Source: Nemopilema nomurai (taxonomy: Eukaryota > Cnidaria > Scyphozoa > Rhizostomeae > Rhizostomatidae). Taken from it: a stretch of 64,000 nt of DNA. A program made the position numbers and the translations under genes. Below, in pieces: positions 12,701 through 27,500 of the stretch (positions are counted from its first letter, which is position 1; each line of letters begins with the position of its first letter). The stretch spans positions 310,001 to 374,000 of the forward strand of contig ML133453.1 of the NCBI GenBank assembly GCA_003864495.1. The letters are read 5' to 3'. The notes under the pieces are model-generated. The model did not search any database, was not told where the DNA came from, and was given only the letters and a program-made list of their open reading frames with translations.

Positions 12701-15522
12701 TTGCAGCGGAGAGCAAAGAGACCCATCAGATCGAGACCAAAGACACTAACTCAGGGGATAGATCCTGGCCTCTTACTGAGTGATATCAAAGCCAAAGAAG
12801 AGGCTGTCGTCGTGGAAGAGAGACTTTCAATCGCCCAGCTGAAACAAAGATTGCTTGAATCCGAGTCTGGCACAAAAACCCCCAAAACTCCGGAAGTACA
12901 AAGAAAGGCGAAACGCAGGTCTGGTAAAAGATACAAAACGATAACAGAAGGAATTGCTCCTGGTTTATTAGAAGCTGCTCACCAACTAGCAATTGCTGAA
13001 CAAGATCCGAATAAACTTGGTATCGACACAACAAGACTGAATTTAGCGCTTTCAGCATCGACGGAAAATTTGAAGCGGAGAAGTTTTATCGTGAGTGAGG
13101 TGAACAGCAGAGTTGGAAGCATTGGTGCCTCTTTGGCTACTTCGATGGAAGATTTGTCGACAAAAGACAACGAACACGAGAAAGAAAGCAAATCTAGCGA
13201 GTCAATCGTGGAAGAGTCGATTAGGAAGCTGAAGAAGTTGCCAATGGTGGTGGATAGCGACGAAGATGAGCCATTGCCGTCTGTTTCATCGTTGAAGCAG
13301 AGGTTTCTACAGGCTGTTGAGGAATCATACAAGCCGAGCAAAGGCAAAGTTTCTATGCGAAAGAAAGGTATGCGCAAGGATAGGCCCTTTACAATATCAG
13401 GCATTGATGACGTCACTTTTAAGCAGTTGCAGGACGACATCAAACAGAGGCACGAGGTTGAATACGAGAAAAGTACCAGTGAAATTGAAATTCGGGTTGA
13501 ATTTGAAAACAAGAAAAATGAGACATTTGATGAGCTAGCTGAAGACCAGCTCGAGACTATGTTCGCATCCGAGGGCCTAACAGCCGATCAGGTGGCCATC
13601 GAATTGGGCATAAACCCGTCATTGGCTCAAGGGTCTCCATTGCGCGCCAGGAAGCCGTTTCTTGGGACAACTGCTGAAGAAACAGCAAATGAAATGCTGG
13701 AGGTTATTGAAGAGAAGACTGAGAAGCAGGAGAAGGAAGAAAATGATTCAAAGCCGCTCGGCACTTTGCGAAAGGAGTTCATGAGTGCCATGATTGAGTT
13801 TAAAAGTGGCTCCTTTGACGCTGTCGATGAGACTGTTGCAACGAAGGAGCAGCCAGCTGAACCCAAGTCGGATATGGACTGGATATCAGATAATGTGACT
13901 CAGTAAGTGGAACGCATTTTTTAAGATTAGTAGACATGTAGTTTGGAATATTTCATGCAGTAGTACCTCTATTTTTGCGGATACACTTTGGTTGTTTGTA
14001 AGTGTCAAGAATAATGATAATGTCGAACACTTTAATAAGAGAATTCGAGACAAAGCGACTGGAAGGAAACTAATCAAGTGCGTGCACTCCTTGCTAACAA
14101 AATTTTGCTGTTCGATTGATGACAGCATTGGATGGCACGTGTATCAGAAGACTTCCACTTAATCATTCAGAGTTATTTATTCACTTGATTGTTGTTACAG
14201 AGAGATTTTCTTGTAAATAAATTGTACAGACTTGCCAAACAAGGAAACATCCTAGATGTCGAGAAGCCTTGTTTTTTTACTGATGAGAAGGAGACGGACA
14301 TTTTTCAAAGCGTTGTGCAGATGGCTTTTATCTTATTTAAAAATTTTAGTCCCGCCACGTTCTGCCACAGTTCTGTTCACTCGTTTGTTATGGGGAGATT
14401 TGTGCAGATTGTGGCTTCTTATTTCTCCAACCAATGGTTCTTTGCTTTGATAGCTTGTGGGTTTCTATCAGATTTCGTTAGCGCTCAAAGTAGCTTTATC
14501 CCTAAAACCGTTATTCTTGATTGGCAGGCTTCAATCAGTTACTGACAGGAGGCATCTCAGACCTCAGAGGAAGAAAAGGTCTCCAGCAAATCCGGTTAAG
14601 ACACTCCAATCCCGCAGTGATCTCATTACTGAAGTTGGAAGCAATAAAAAATCTGAGGTCCAGTTTAACTCTGATTTGCTTTTAATTAATTGATGGCTAC
14701 TGTGATTGTTAACCTTTAAGTTCTGTATCCGAAAGGTGGGATCCACTAGGACCACTGTAACGTTTAGAGATAGTGATTTGTTCGTAAGATGGATAAATAA
14801 CTGTTAATAGCTATCAAGTATTTTGTTTACCTTATAGAAGTGATTTTCTCGCACAAAATTACTTCAATATTTTTTGTTGATAAATTTATTGTTTACGTTA
14901 TGTTTTGTGCCACTTTTGTTACCTGAGTTACATTGCCATTCTTGTGCATTTGAATCACTCTCACGAAATTCAACATTACCCTATTGTTCTTCAGAATGTT
15001 CAAGAAAGCTCCATGAAATCATCAGAAAAATCAGCTGGTCTAAAACTATGTGAGTAGGACATTTCGATTTTTTTAATGTGCTGTTTGGCATCATGAAATT
15101 TGCCACGATTGTGTTGTATTTTGAATGGGAACCATTCATTATGAAGATGGCTAATTTTTCTTGTTTTTTCTGTTTCATAGGGCGGAAAGTAGCACTCGCT
15201 AGCGAGGCAAAAGCCGCACTTCAGTCAACAGAAGATTTCTCCAAAGTCAAGTTGAAGAGAGTGAAGATTCCTGGCCAGTCAGTCAACGGGGAACCACCTG
15301 AGACTGGAGGTGTAATTGAGTCGAATATCACGAATTTGCTTTTAAAAATCAAAGGTAAATTCATACTTTGATGAAAAGATTAATACGAGAATGAATTCGA
15401 ATGAAAATGTATATTTAGAAAAGACTGATAGTTCATTCTTCCTAAAATTCCCCTTCGATTCTGCTCTCTTTTTTCTTTCTTTCTTTCTTTCTTTGTTTCT
15501 TTGTTTCTTTGTTTCTTTTTTA

Positions 15523-15553
<31 letters not shown>

Positions 15554-18500
15554 TTTTCTTTTTTTCTTTCTTTCTTTTTTACTTTATTTCTTCCTTTCTT
15601 TCCTTCTTTCTTTCGTTATTGAGTCATAAGATACTCTTAGATCAGGTGTATTGTACTTTGAATTTTCTGGCATTTTAAACATCATCTTTCAGGTCGTCGT
15701 CACGTGCAGATAAACGTGGTAGACTTCAATACAGACTCTTTAACAAGCGACGATAGCTTTGTTATAGTGACACCAAGGGAGCTCTTTTGTTGGAATGGTC
15801 GTAATGCAAACGTAATCGAAAAAGCCAAGGTAAATAGACATTCCTCGTACCAGCTAAGGCCTATATGGTGACAATGGTTGTTCTGTAAAAAATTTGTGAT
15901 TTGTTGCTTTTTGTTCTACTTTTTGAATTCACGTAAGGATTCGTATAAGCTTACTATTTCTATACAATTTTGGTTCGTTGAAGTATTTCAGTAGTTGAAA
16001 AGAGGTGTACGATATGTCTTATACATATCATTGTACACATAGAGGTATGCATATATTAATGACAAGGTTCAGATTAAGATTTGATTACGCAACGATTTCT
16101 GTTGTATCTTAGGCATCGGAGATTGCCTCCAGAATCAATCAAAAGAAAGAGATGGGTTGCAAGGCCTTAGATGTGGTATTTTTCGAACAAGATGGCCAGA
16201 ATGAAAACAGGGTGTTCAGGGTGCTTGGATCCGAAGGAAGAACAACAATTAAAGGTCTTGGTTATTATACGTACTTGCAAAGCCTAGGTGCTTCAAAGCT
16301 AGTTTATCAAAGCCTAAACATTTCTAAGCTAGTTTATTCGCATGGATTGATAAACAAACATCCATTGCTTTATTGTAAGTGCGTCATCATTAGACGCCAA
16401 AAAGGGTCGATTGCTGTAAAGGGTACGCGCAGCCATTCCATTCTATTCTTTTCTCAGTTTTATGAAATGGGAACAGTTTGTTTCAATCCTGGTTGTCAAT
16501 GGGATCAGTTGTGATGGCATATGAGTTTCTGGATACACGTGTTACCACGAGTTTTGCGATTGATTATGCATTAGTTTCTTTTGATATTTCTACCGCTTGT
16601 GTGAAGTAGAAATGTACGATCGCAAAGTTAATAAACTATTTAACTAGATTGTAAGTTTTGTATTGGAATCGATCTTTTTCCTCTTCTGTTGCAGATGAAA
16701 CTGATGATGATGAAGAATATGAGCGAAACATGATGAATACGTCAATGGCCTATAGTTTACAAGACTCTGAACCGCCAGAGTTAGTCCCTGTTTATGACAT
16801 GTGCCAACGATCACCAAGTAAAGAAATACTCAGGACTGACGAAGTACGCTCCATTGTTGGATTTTATTACCCAGTTATCTTCCTCGAAAATGTTCAATAG
16901 ATTGAAATTTTTAGAATCTGTGTCCACTTGAGTAGATTTGTAACTAACTTTAAGGACTACTGAATCTGTTAGGTAATATTTGGTTTTTGTACCGACTTCG
17001 ATCTCTGTCAGCCGCTAACCAGAAATTATTTCCCATAAGTACCAGTCACAAGTCAATTGCGCTCTCTGGACTAGTGCTTTCGAGTGCATCTCTTGTTGCT
17101 AGACCGTTCTTAGAAAACTCTTGTCACTCAATATTGAGAAAATAGAGTGGTTGTAAAACATGTTGGCTACTTCTACCATTCAATTAACAAACTGTATCAT
17201 GTAAACAAAATGAATCGATATTGGCTCCTCAGTTCATTAGATCTTATCTTTTTTTCTTACAGGCCTATGTTTTCGACTTCGTGACTGAAGTTTACGTGTG
17301 GATTGGGCGTCAAACGATGTCGAATATTCGAAAGAAAATTATGAAATTAGCCCGTGAAAAGTTCGAACAAGGCTACTATAGGCCTATTTCAGCCGCCTCG
17401 CACCATCACCATGGCAAATCGAGAAAAATTTCACTCACCACAACTGAATTACCCACAAGGAAACAAAGTATTAATAGGAAACTTAGTGTACATAAGTTTT
17501 TACAGGATAAAGAGAACCTAGTTCCCAGGCCCTCGCATAGCATATTTTTATCAATGTACGAAGGAGCAGAATGGGTGATTTTTAAAGAAAAATTTTGCGA
17601 TTGGCCGGACGAGTCGAGAATTATACGAATGAAAGGCGGGCCTCAAACAGTTGGTGAGCTGACTCAGGTGAGATCAGTTCATTCTAAATGTTTTGCTTCA
17701 AGCTGTTTCTGTGTTACTCCATGCTACCAACAGGAAATGCTTGAATTTAGGCTAAGGATTTGCAGTGCAAATTCAATAGGTCACAAAGTCATGCTTTCAA
17801 AGAAGGATTGGCCCATAAATAGGGGTTCACCGCGAGAAAAGTCAGAAGATACTCTGAATCTGTGTCATTTACGGGTAGAGTAGTGTAATATAAACCAGCA
17901 GAAAAGCTTCAAAGGCTTTAAATAAACAAACAACTTTAATTATGGCCAATGAAGCTTTAGTTTAAAACGGGCGTCGTGTTTTTGTTAAAGCAGTTTCTCA
18001 CAGAAGATAATCCATGAAGTTTTGTTAGACAGAGAGGTGTTGATAACTCAAAAACTAACTCAAATACAATACTTTTAATTCTGCCATGATTATCAGCAAT
18101 TGGAAACGGATAAATTTTTAAATGTATCTACTATTAGGTCTGTAGTTTTGAATGTGCCCTTCGTAAAGAGTCGAATTGAAATTCTGTATTATTGTCATAA
18201 CAGTCAAAAGCGTTCTTACTTACCACTACCAGTACATTATAAAAAATATTACTATTTTGATTATTATGTAAATGATTTAAATTGACTTTATGTGACAGTC
18301 TGAATTTTGGTTTTTTAGAAGGTAACCGTTGCTGACGTCAAACCAGTAGATCCAAAAACAATGATCGAGCCTAAGTGTGTGCCATTGCTGCCGACCTTTG
18401 AAGGAACTGAAATTGATCGTGGCTCTGGGAAGCCTAAAGGCTCAGAAGGCTACCACATTGTGACGCGAAATGTCCAAGTATGGCACGTGACTGAAAGGTC

Positions 18501-21500
18501 TCGTGCGTTGCTACCAACAACCAGTAATGGTCATTTCCACTCCGGTTAGTTATTTTGCTTCACTCAGTTATTTCTGTAATTGCTAGACTAATTATCAAAT
18601 GATTATAGCCTTTAATCCGCTTGCTCAAGGCTATTGCCTTCACTGATATCATATATATATATAACGTTCTTATTTGTATTTGTTTTTGGCGTGTCCAGTC
18701 TTAGACTACCTTGCAACATTTTTGCCACTGGTAACCGGTTAAAATGATTTTGAGAGACTGTTTGCTTAATTTCAATAAGCATACCATTCACCCACGAAGC
18801 CGATCGTTACAGAAGAGGCCCTGAAATGTAACTTAAATTACATAAGGATACAATTTCAAGTGTGAGTTATATTTTGACAATATTAAAGTTGCTGTAATTT
18901 AGTAATTTTCAGCAAATCCTCATCATGCAACGCCACTCTCTGCTTGTAGGCGAAGGATATGTGATACGATGGGAATACAGCATTGTTGCGTCTCGACTCA
19001 TGAAAATGCTCAAGGACATGGAAGAGGCTAAAGCATCAGGGCGCCATCGTTGTGCGTACTTTTTTTGGCTTGGCAACGATTGCTCGGTGACTGAACAAGG
19101 CGCGACGGCCGTCATGACTGTTGACTTAGATGAAGAGCGTGGACCACATGTACGTCATCTTCACTATTTGTCATACCTTTGTGGGAGTTGGTAATGTAAA
19201 TAAGTGTCTCTGTCTTGTTGAATAGGTTTCTCAAGCAATAGATAGGCAACTTTAATGCCTGTCTTCATTCAGTATGGTATCACCATGTTTCTCGCAGCTA
19301 TTACAAAGTATTCTGTCCATGGAGGACAGCCGTTTACACGTTGTGATGAATTCTAGAACTTTGCTAAAACGTCAGTCAGTGATGGTAATCGGCCTTTTGG
19401 AAGAATTTAATGTTTTCCATGTTCCAACGTTTTGAGCCATGTGAGCTTTGACCATTTCAATCTGTCAACAGGTCCGTGTGATCCAAGGAAAGGAGCCTCC
19501 ATGTTTTTTGAACCTTTTTGATGGAGGAATGATTATACATGCTGGAAAGTGAGTTTTCAGTTCTCTTCTTCATTGTTGACCTAGCTTCGTTGCTACTTCT
19601 TTGCTATGATATAAGAAGCACCGTCCAAACATCCGAAATACAAACTGTCTATGAGAATCGCTGATTATCACTCAATTCTCGTCCGCAAAACCTTTGACGG
19701 TAATTTTTTTGTCGTAAGAGGGACACAGGCGTTGTTTTTCACTGTTCTGGGTCGCTTTTGCATCCTCCTCCACATTGGCTTCTCACCCTTAGCCAGCTTT
19801 TGCTGGGCCGCACTGCTTCCTCTCAAGTGTTCTGGAACAGCATACTGTAGATCAATTCAAGTCACATTTAATAATCCTGTGCGAAATTTGTCTAGTGTAT
19901 AAGAACCATTTTGCGTTTTTTCAGCAAGGCTTGTTCTACCAAGCATAGACCGTTCAATTTTCCCACGTGCAGTTTTCCCCTTCACCATTATTGTATTCAC
20001 TTCGGTGCTCTTTTGAATTCATTTAGAAAGCTTTGGTCATACAGTAAAACGATTTTCGAACGAATTGCCCTATAAATTGTTAGTTAATTTTCTGGGGATA
20101 GCTGCTACAATACAGTTTTAGACTTTATTGTGATTTTATGTGACTCTAAGTCACGTGTAATGTAATGCTCTGAGTGCTTTAAATTTGTTTTCTGTTTTTA
20201 TGTGTTAGCTATAGCCCATCAAACAATATATGAAATGATACAGTAGCAATCATGGGTAATTGGATGTGACGGTTTTACAAATTAAAATTTGGCATAAATC
20301 CGACGCCTTTGCTAAGGATTTAACTCACGAATCTATAAAGGAGCAGTTGTTTGGCGAATGCAATTTACGTTCATGATAAGAGAGCTTCCATTCAAACTGT
20401 TGATAACTGTTTTGTGAATAAAGTCGCTTGTATGTGCGTTATAGTGACGGATAAAACAACTGATTTGATTTCGCTGTTCGCTATTGCTTGAGGTAGCTTT
20501 GAAAACAAATTGATATGGTTTGCATTCTTAGTTTCAATCCTTTTTTGTTTTAGGCGAAAAACAAAGACCGATAAAGTAGCTTTCAGTGGTATGAAGCCTG
20601 TTCTGATACTTAATGTTTATATGCTTGTCTTTTCGTGATTCCTGCATATATTAACAAACGATTTGCGATACATCTGTCAAAAGAGCTTTGCATGATGGTC
20701 TCTAAAGCTGTGTTCCTGAGCTTAGGCCTTTATTCTTTTAATAATTTTATTCTGATTCTAATTTTATTCATCTTTTATTCTGATTTTAAAAAGCCCCCAT
20801 TTACCTTGAGCTCCTTTTTGAAAATTACGGTTTTGCTTTCCTTTTAATTCTGTTACAAAATGTCAATTAAAAGTAATTACCAGTTTCTGTGTTTCGCCTT
20901 AATTTTGTTATTTTCCCATAGACCGTTCCATTGTGCGTTTCTATTGTGTTCGAAGTGAAAATCCCAATGAAGCTTGTCTTCTGCAAGTTCCCGTTTGGTA
21001 TGTTTTTGACATAATCATAATTGAATTTTTAGCCCGACATAAGCATCTGCTGGGAATACCACTTATTATTCAGATATCTCTTGCTAATATATAAGGTGTA
21101 CAAATTCATCAAGAGACTCTTGCTAAAACGAAGAACACTGGCTTGAAATGTTTACAAAGTTGTTCACTTTCAATTCCTGGAAGTGTTTACACGGTTCTAT
21201 TTGTCCACTCTTAAATAGATCTTAAACAAGAGAGTACACCAAAGGCACGAGACAATTTTGTTAGGAAGTGCTTATCACCAGATTTTCACAAGCCAGTTTA
21301 TATGAATGAATTCACCTGCCACTCGCTTCGCAATATTCCCGTAGATGTGGCTGTATGGGATTCAATTACTTTTTGTAAATTTCAAAAACGTTATGAAACA
21401 CTGGCATAATTAGAGTTTCATCCCATGCGGTTGTTAATCTTTGCCGTCTTGAAATGGCTTGGCAAAAAGATATCAAACGCTCGTCGATTAACAACGACGG

Positions 21501-24500
21501 AAACGATCCAAGTTTTTAATTGCATTCGTCAGTTCTTTTTTCATTTCTTATCTAATGTATTTATCATTTCTGATTAGACAGCGTCTCGTCCATGTAAAAG
21601 CTTCTGCCATTAATCTAGTTCTGAAAGAAAGGCTTTAAAAGCCAAATAAAGGATTCGGTATTTGAAGCCGAAAATATCTGAGCATAACCAGAACGTTGAC
21701 CATCATGCATGATCTTGATGAGTCATTTTTCGGTTGTTGTCACTGCGAATGCCTGTGATGTGTAGTATGGGAAAGTGAATGACATTACATACATGATTTA
21801 TCTGATAAGAAGCCAAGTGGCTCTGTCTTCACAGTCTCACAAAACACAGGCATTTAAGAACTTTTAGTACTACAGAAACATGTGCTCTGCTTTCTGCTAA
21901 ACTGAATTTATATTAAAACGTAAGTATAGTTCGAGCATGTCTTGTCTTTCTTCGAAGAATATGATATTTGAATTTTCCACATACTTCAAAAAGTTAAAAA
22001 AATCTTTTTTAATCTTGTCTAGTTTTTAGTGAAATATTAGCTTTTAATTTTATTTTAATATAACTTAATAGTCTTTAGCAAGAACATTTTGTATGAAAAA
22101 TTGCAATCGGAGCCAAGTTTTTACCCAAAACTCTTTTTTTCTTATAGTGCCACTTCACTCAGATCGAGGTCCAGCTTCGTACTGGTTTTGTGCCAGCAAG
22201 CAGAAATATTCCTTTGGCATGGATGCAAGTCTTCCGATTCAACCAAGGCGACTGCCCTTCAAGCTGTTCACCGACTTATTGAGAAGTAAGTTACGACAAA
22301 GTACTAGGTTTTGGATACTCTTTGACTACCAGAGCACCTGTCATTAACGAAATTAAAGAAGAGTAAAGAGGAATATTTTGCATAATAGCCACAAAATAGC
22401 TACTTGGGTGCAAATATGAGCAATCAAACACGGCAGTATTAGGCCATTTCAGTATCAGCGCAGTGTTGGAATGGTAATAATACAAATGATTGTCAGCGGG
22501 GCAGTAAAATTTGTCCGCGAGATCCGTCTCACAGATTTGCTTCCTGATTCATCTTTGACTACGATCGACATCAAACTCCATGCATGCATGTCTACGTGTT
22601 TAATTTTGACAGATGCTTGCATGTTTTTCTCTCAGTGGCAAGGTCTATGGCTTATTTCTTATACCCACGACAAAGCTCGCAAATCCTCTTACGTTTGTCT
22701 ATGATCGTTGATAATCCCCATCATTTTCGTCGAGTTTTGAACGCGAGGGACAGCTGTAATATTGTTTAAGCAGCTGAGTGTTGTTCAGGCTATAATTATA
22801 TTAGAATTTTATCGCACGTCTTTGTATTGTCTTCAACTGGTAGTTCCCCCTTTATATAAATGTTTACATAATGATATTAACGTGTAATCCTAATGATGCC
22901 AATATTGTTTTTGCTAGAGTCCCATATGTTTTTGTAGGTATTTTTCATAGCCACAAAAGATGAAAACTAAAGTTTCTTTGGACTGTGCGGATGCTAGGAT
23001 TGCGATTTTCATACAGCTGTCTTTTTGAATTCTTTATGCTAAAATCATTCTTAAAACAGCCGCATTCATATTTGCTGCAGTAATTTTTTAATGAATTGCA
23101 ATGGAGGTGATTAGGCCCTCGTGGCTTGATGTGCTTCCCAAATAAACTCATCAAACCAGTTACTATTCGAACAAATATGATGTCTTTTCAAATGATGTCT
23201 ATGATAACCTTCTTACACAAAACACTAAATAAATTATCGCCACATGCTATAAAACAGTGATTATTGCATTCCCACGTTAAGCTTACATCGCGTTATCACG
23301 TGATATCCTTGATGCCGCTTTCCTGTTTCAGTCACCCTGAGGAGGCGCTCCTTTCCGAGAAGGAAGAAATTTTCTTGACGGAAATAGAAGAAGGCCACGA
23401 ACCAGAGGTATTCTGGGTTGCACTTGGAGGCGAGGACACGTATGGGAGTCTATTAACAGGTGATATGCAAATGTATCTATATGACTAGGCCAACTCTTAG
23501 TTAGCCCTTTCATTCTTGAATTATGGATTTTTGAGAAAAAAATATTCAAAACTGTCTTTGGAAGTGGTCAAAGGAGCATTTACAATAAAAATGAAAACAT
23601 GCAGTGCTTCTAGATTGTACTCCGCTGTATTTCGTTCCCATGTTTCATTTTAAACTCCTAGGTTTCTACTTTGTTTTTCCATTTACGGATATAGACCAAG
23701 GATATCTTGATTTTCTAGAGTATCTTATGTCATATTAAACAATTTGATTTAGCGAAGCCATTGACTTCCAATGTTATAGTTGTATTAAGATGGGTTTCCT
23801 GTTGTAAGCCCGTTTAGTTAATGGTCAATGGTTTCACATTTGTGGCTACCATTTTTGTTGTTGTAGCTATAGGCCAAGACTTTGCTCGTTAAAGCTTAGT
23901 TAGGTCAACAGTACGTTTTTATGCTCACAACACTCTAGACTTAACCAAATATTTGTTCATTTTGATTGAGTATCCTCTCTTGTTTGTTCTCGCAGATTTG
24001 AATACCAAATGGGACTTTGTGCCAAGGTGTTTTAACCTAACAAGCACTTCAGGGCAGTTTGTAGCAAATGAAATCATAAACCCGTCAATCGATTTGAAGG
24101 AGACATGCCCTTTTCCATTTTTGCAAGACGATTTATACGATTCTAGTCAACCAGGTAAGAACACTGCTACTTGGGGAATAATCTTATGGGATTTCTGATA
24201 TCGAAAACTATTGGGTCGTACGCGATGTTATTACTGAAAATGATTATCAGCGGGTGTTTGTCCACAGAAATTTCTTGTCATCTGAAGGGAATACATTATG
24301 ATGGACTAACTTTGATTGTGATAATTTTCAACAATTTTTTTACCCTTTTTTGAAAAATATTGAGTGAATGCGGCTAGCTTTTCAAGAACCTTAAGACGCC
24401 CTAACCAGGGTTTGTAGAAGGACTTTTATAGTTAACCATTAGTTGCTATTCTTTTATCATTAACCGATAGACTGGGCATACTCCATTACAAAGTATTGGT

Positions 24501-27500
24501 GTTGCATTTATTCCTGCCAGAGCCGTTTTCAAAGGACGTTATCCATGGTTGCCTTGCATGCTTGTTTTTATTTCCAGGAATTTTCATTCTGGATGCCATT
24601 CAAGATTTGTATTTGTGGCTTGGCTGGTGGCCGGAGGACGAGGATAGCGAGAATTCGGACGCCCAAAGAATGCGCTGGGACATCGACAAGAGGAAAGCTA
24701 TGGAGAGTGTCGTTCTATACGCCAAAGGTACGCAGCTATGCCTCTTTAAAAACGAAGGGTTACTATTCCTAAACATTAGACAGTCTTGTGGGTGTTTTAG
24801 ATACCTTTGAAGATGCCACCTTATTGCGTAAAACTAAACGCAAAGAGCCCTCGGTAGTGATTCTAAGTTTTGCAGCTTTGTAGTGAAAGCGACCACTGCA
24901 AGCAAAGATTCATTTAGGAGGAACAGGCGCTAGAATCTAGGATTTGTTGCCTTATCTTCGCACTGGCTGTTCTACTGCAGACAAATGAGTATACCTTTTA
25001 ACAGTTTTAATGCAGTTTATTTGTTATTCAAACCGTGCCCTAATCACAGCTCACGCGTTCTTACCCCCAAACAGAGGTTGGGCGCCCGTTATCACACTGT
25101 TACGTTGTCGACGCCGGACTGGAGCCGGAGCAGTTCACTCACTTGTTTCCCTATTGGATCGTACAGGAGGATATCACTGAAATCCAAATAGAGGTTGGTA
25201 GCCGTTTTTGCTTCACGAGATTTTAAGAAACACAAGCCCTAATTTTTGAAGAATAACTCTTTTGATAAGAAGCTGGTGAACGTCTGAAGAAAATCATTCA
25301 ACAAGAAGCCTTTATGAACACCATTTGAAAATTGGTACAGCGCTCGTTGATTTCAATGTTCGACTCAAGATGTCAATATTTGTCAAAGCTGCACTGTTCT
25401 CAGGAAGTAGGTAGAGCCTCCGTTTCGCCTCAACGTTTTGAGCACGTAAGGTAAATATTTTATGGGAGAAGATCTATCCAACTCTTTTCCAATTTTGCTT
25501 TCGAAACATTGTCTATGGTACACTGGGAAGGCCCCTGTTTTACCTGGAATACAACTGCATCACTACATCTTTCTAACATTTCTATATCTTGTTCCATTGA
25601 TCCCTTGTGTTCTAAGCAGTCAATAAACTGACTTTCGTGTCCTTACTTGTACTTGAGCAGAAATTCTACCAAACTTCGCCGCGTTTCTTTCTGAATTGAA
25701 GGCTCTCGTTGTTTCTTTCGTTTTAACGAAAATTGGCGTGATCTAACTGTATATATCTCAAATAATGGGAATAACATATTTAGGCATTGTTTAAATTGAA
25801 AGTAACTTGATATTAAAGCGGTTACCGAAATGATAGCAAAAAGAAACGAACGAATACGAGCTGTTATTAGCTGGGCCATTAGGCGGGAAATGCTGTGATT
25901 GGTAACCAAACAGGCCATCCGAGCTTTTCGACCGAAGATGATCATCTTTTACATCTTTGACCAAGTTTCTGCAAATACTCCCATTGCCCATTGCCTATTC
26001 ACTGACGTATTTGCCTAAATATTCCCATGTAATCTGGGCTTCTAAACGGTAGCACATGGTATCCACTTCAAATCCGCTGCCTTGTTCCCACGCTGAATCG
26101 TCTTTTACAGCGACAAATCTAGTCTATGTAAATAATTCGATAAGTCTATGCGTTTTTCTGGTCATCGGCCCTATGGAGGGTTCCCATGACTTGTGTAACT
26201 CGCGCTGCATTACATGGTCACGGAGTCGAGGGTAGAGGGGGCAAATGGCACTGCCCCCAAGCAACCATGACTATGATTGAAGGAAGCGATGCAGGATTGA
26301 CCAGAGGAGACCAAGTCAAATCTTGTAGCGCCAAACGAAGATGCAATAGAGATAAATTTATAACAGCAGTTGAGGTATCTTATATATTCGGAAACACTAG
26401 AATGAGGGAACAAGGGGAGTTGCCCCCTACCCGAGATACAAATAATGTCTCCCCTATCAAGGATAAAGAAAACTGAAATGATGCTTGGTAAAAATGTTAT
26501 TCTCACGCTATTACGTTTTCAATTGATTTCTATTTTTCGATTAATTATTAGAATATTTATATTTGATTTATAGGCAAGAATTACCATCGAAAAATGATAC
26601 ATTTTATTAATATAGAACCGGCTAAATTTATTCAAGTGAAGCCTTCGGCTCAACTGTTGTCTAATTTCATAATTCTTGATAGATGAATCCGAATTAACCG
26701 AATGGACCTTAGAAACACTAAGGGAGATAACTGGAAGCTATGTAATGTCTTATATTTAATAAGCAGCAAACTGAAAGAAGAATTATCACTAATGTTCATC
26801 AGTCCAAATTTATTTCACATGTTTTGTTGCTTTTATTCGTTATTGTTTAATTCAATTATTGTAGCTCAAATGAAAAAACCCACCCTAGCCACCTACCACT
26901 TTCAATTTTGAAGTATAAGTAAGTTTATATGGAAGTACGAGGGATATGAACGAAATGATATAAAGAAGAAACCAGGCCGCAGTTTAAAGCAGCTAGGTTA
27001 ATTTTCAGAAAGTGTTTGCTCGCGAGCAGATCCCGTTGACGTCTTAAGACTCCAAAACCAACCCTATGAAACTTATTTTTTCGAAATCAAGTTTGGGAGT
27101 TTTTTGGCCAAGTTCATATGATCTATAAGTTTCCTAAAGTGTCCAGGCAAAAAAAGGAAAGTAAAAAGAATCAGAACACCCCCTGGCAGCTCCTACTTCC
27201 TCATAGTTGTAGAAGCTATAATACATCATGTTGACCACGTGAAGATTTTTAGTTTCGGATCCCTTCTGAAGAGCGAATTTTGGTATATAACCGCAGACGT
27301 GGGTAGTTGAATCACGCAAAACCTCCTCCAAAGTTCCAAACCCAAATTAACTACAATGTTCACACCTTGAATTCCATGGTTGAGAATAATTAAACATGAG
27401 ACAGACGTTCTCTGGTGTTTAGTATACAGCTACAGGATCCTGCAACCGCAGATGTAAATTAAATTGAACTTGCGTTAATAGAAATGCTGTTTCGACTCTC

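Noticed and set aside
14189..14545. 118-codon open frame in the intron between supervillin exons
   Set aside because: Using acceptor tacag gives an early stop, and the alternative acceptor leaves no donor in the phase needed for the next exon. The exon at 14528 joins 13902 cleanly without it.
15390..15678. Open frame rich in Phe/Leu/Ser
   Set aside because: It is only the translation of the CTTT microsatellite.
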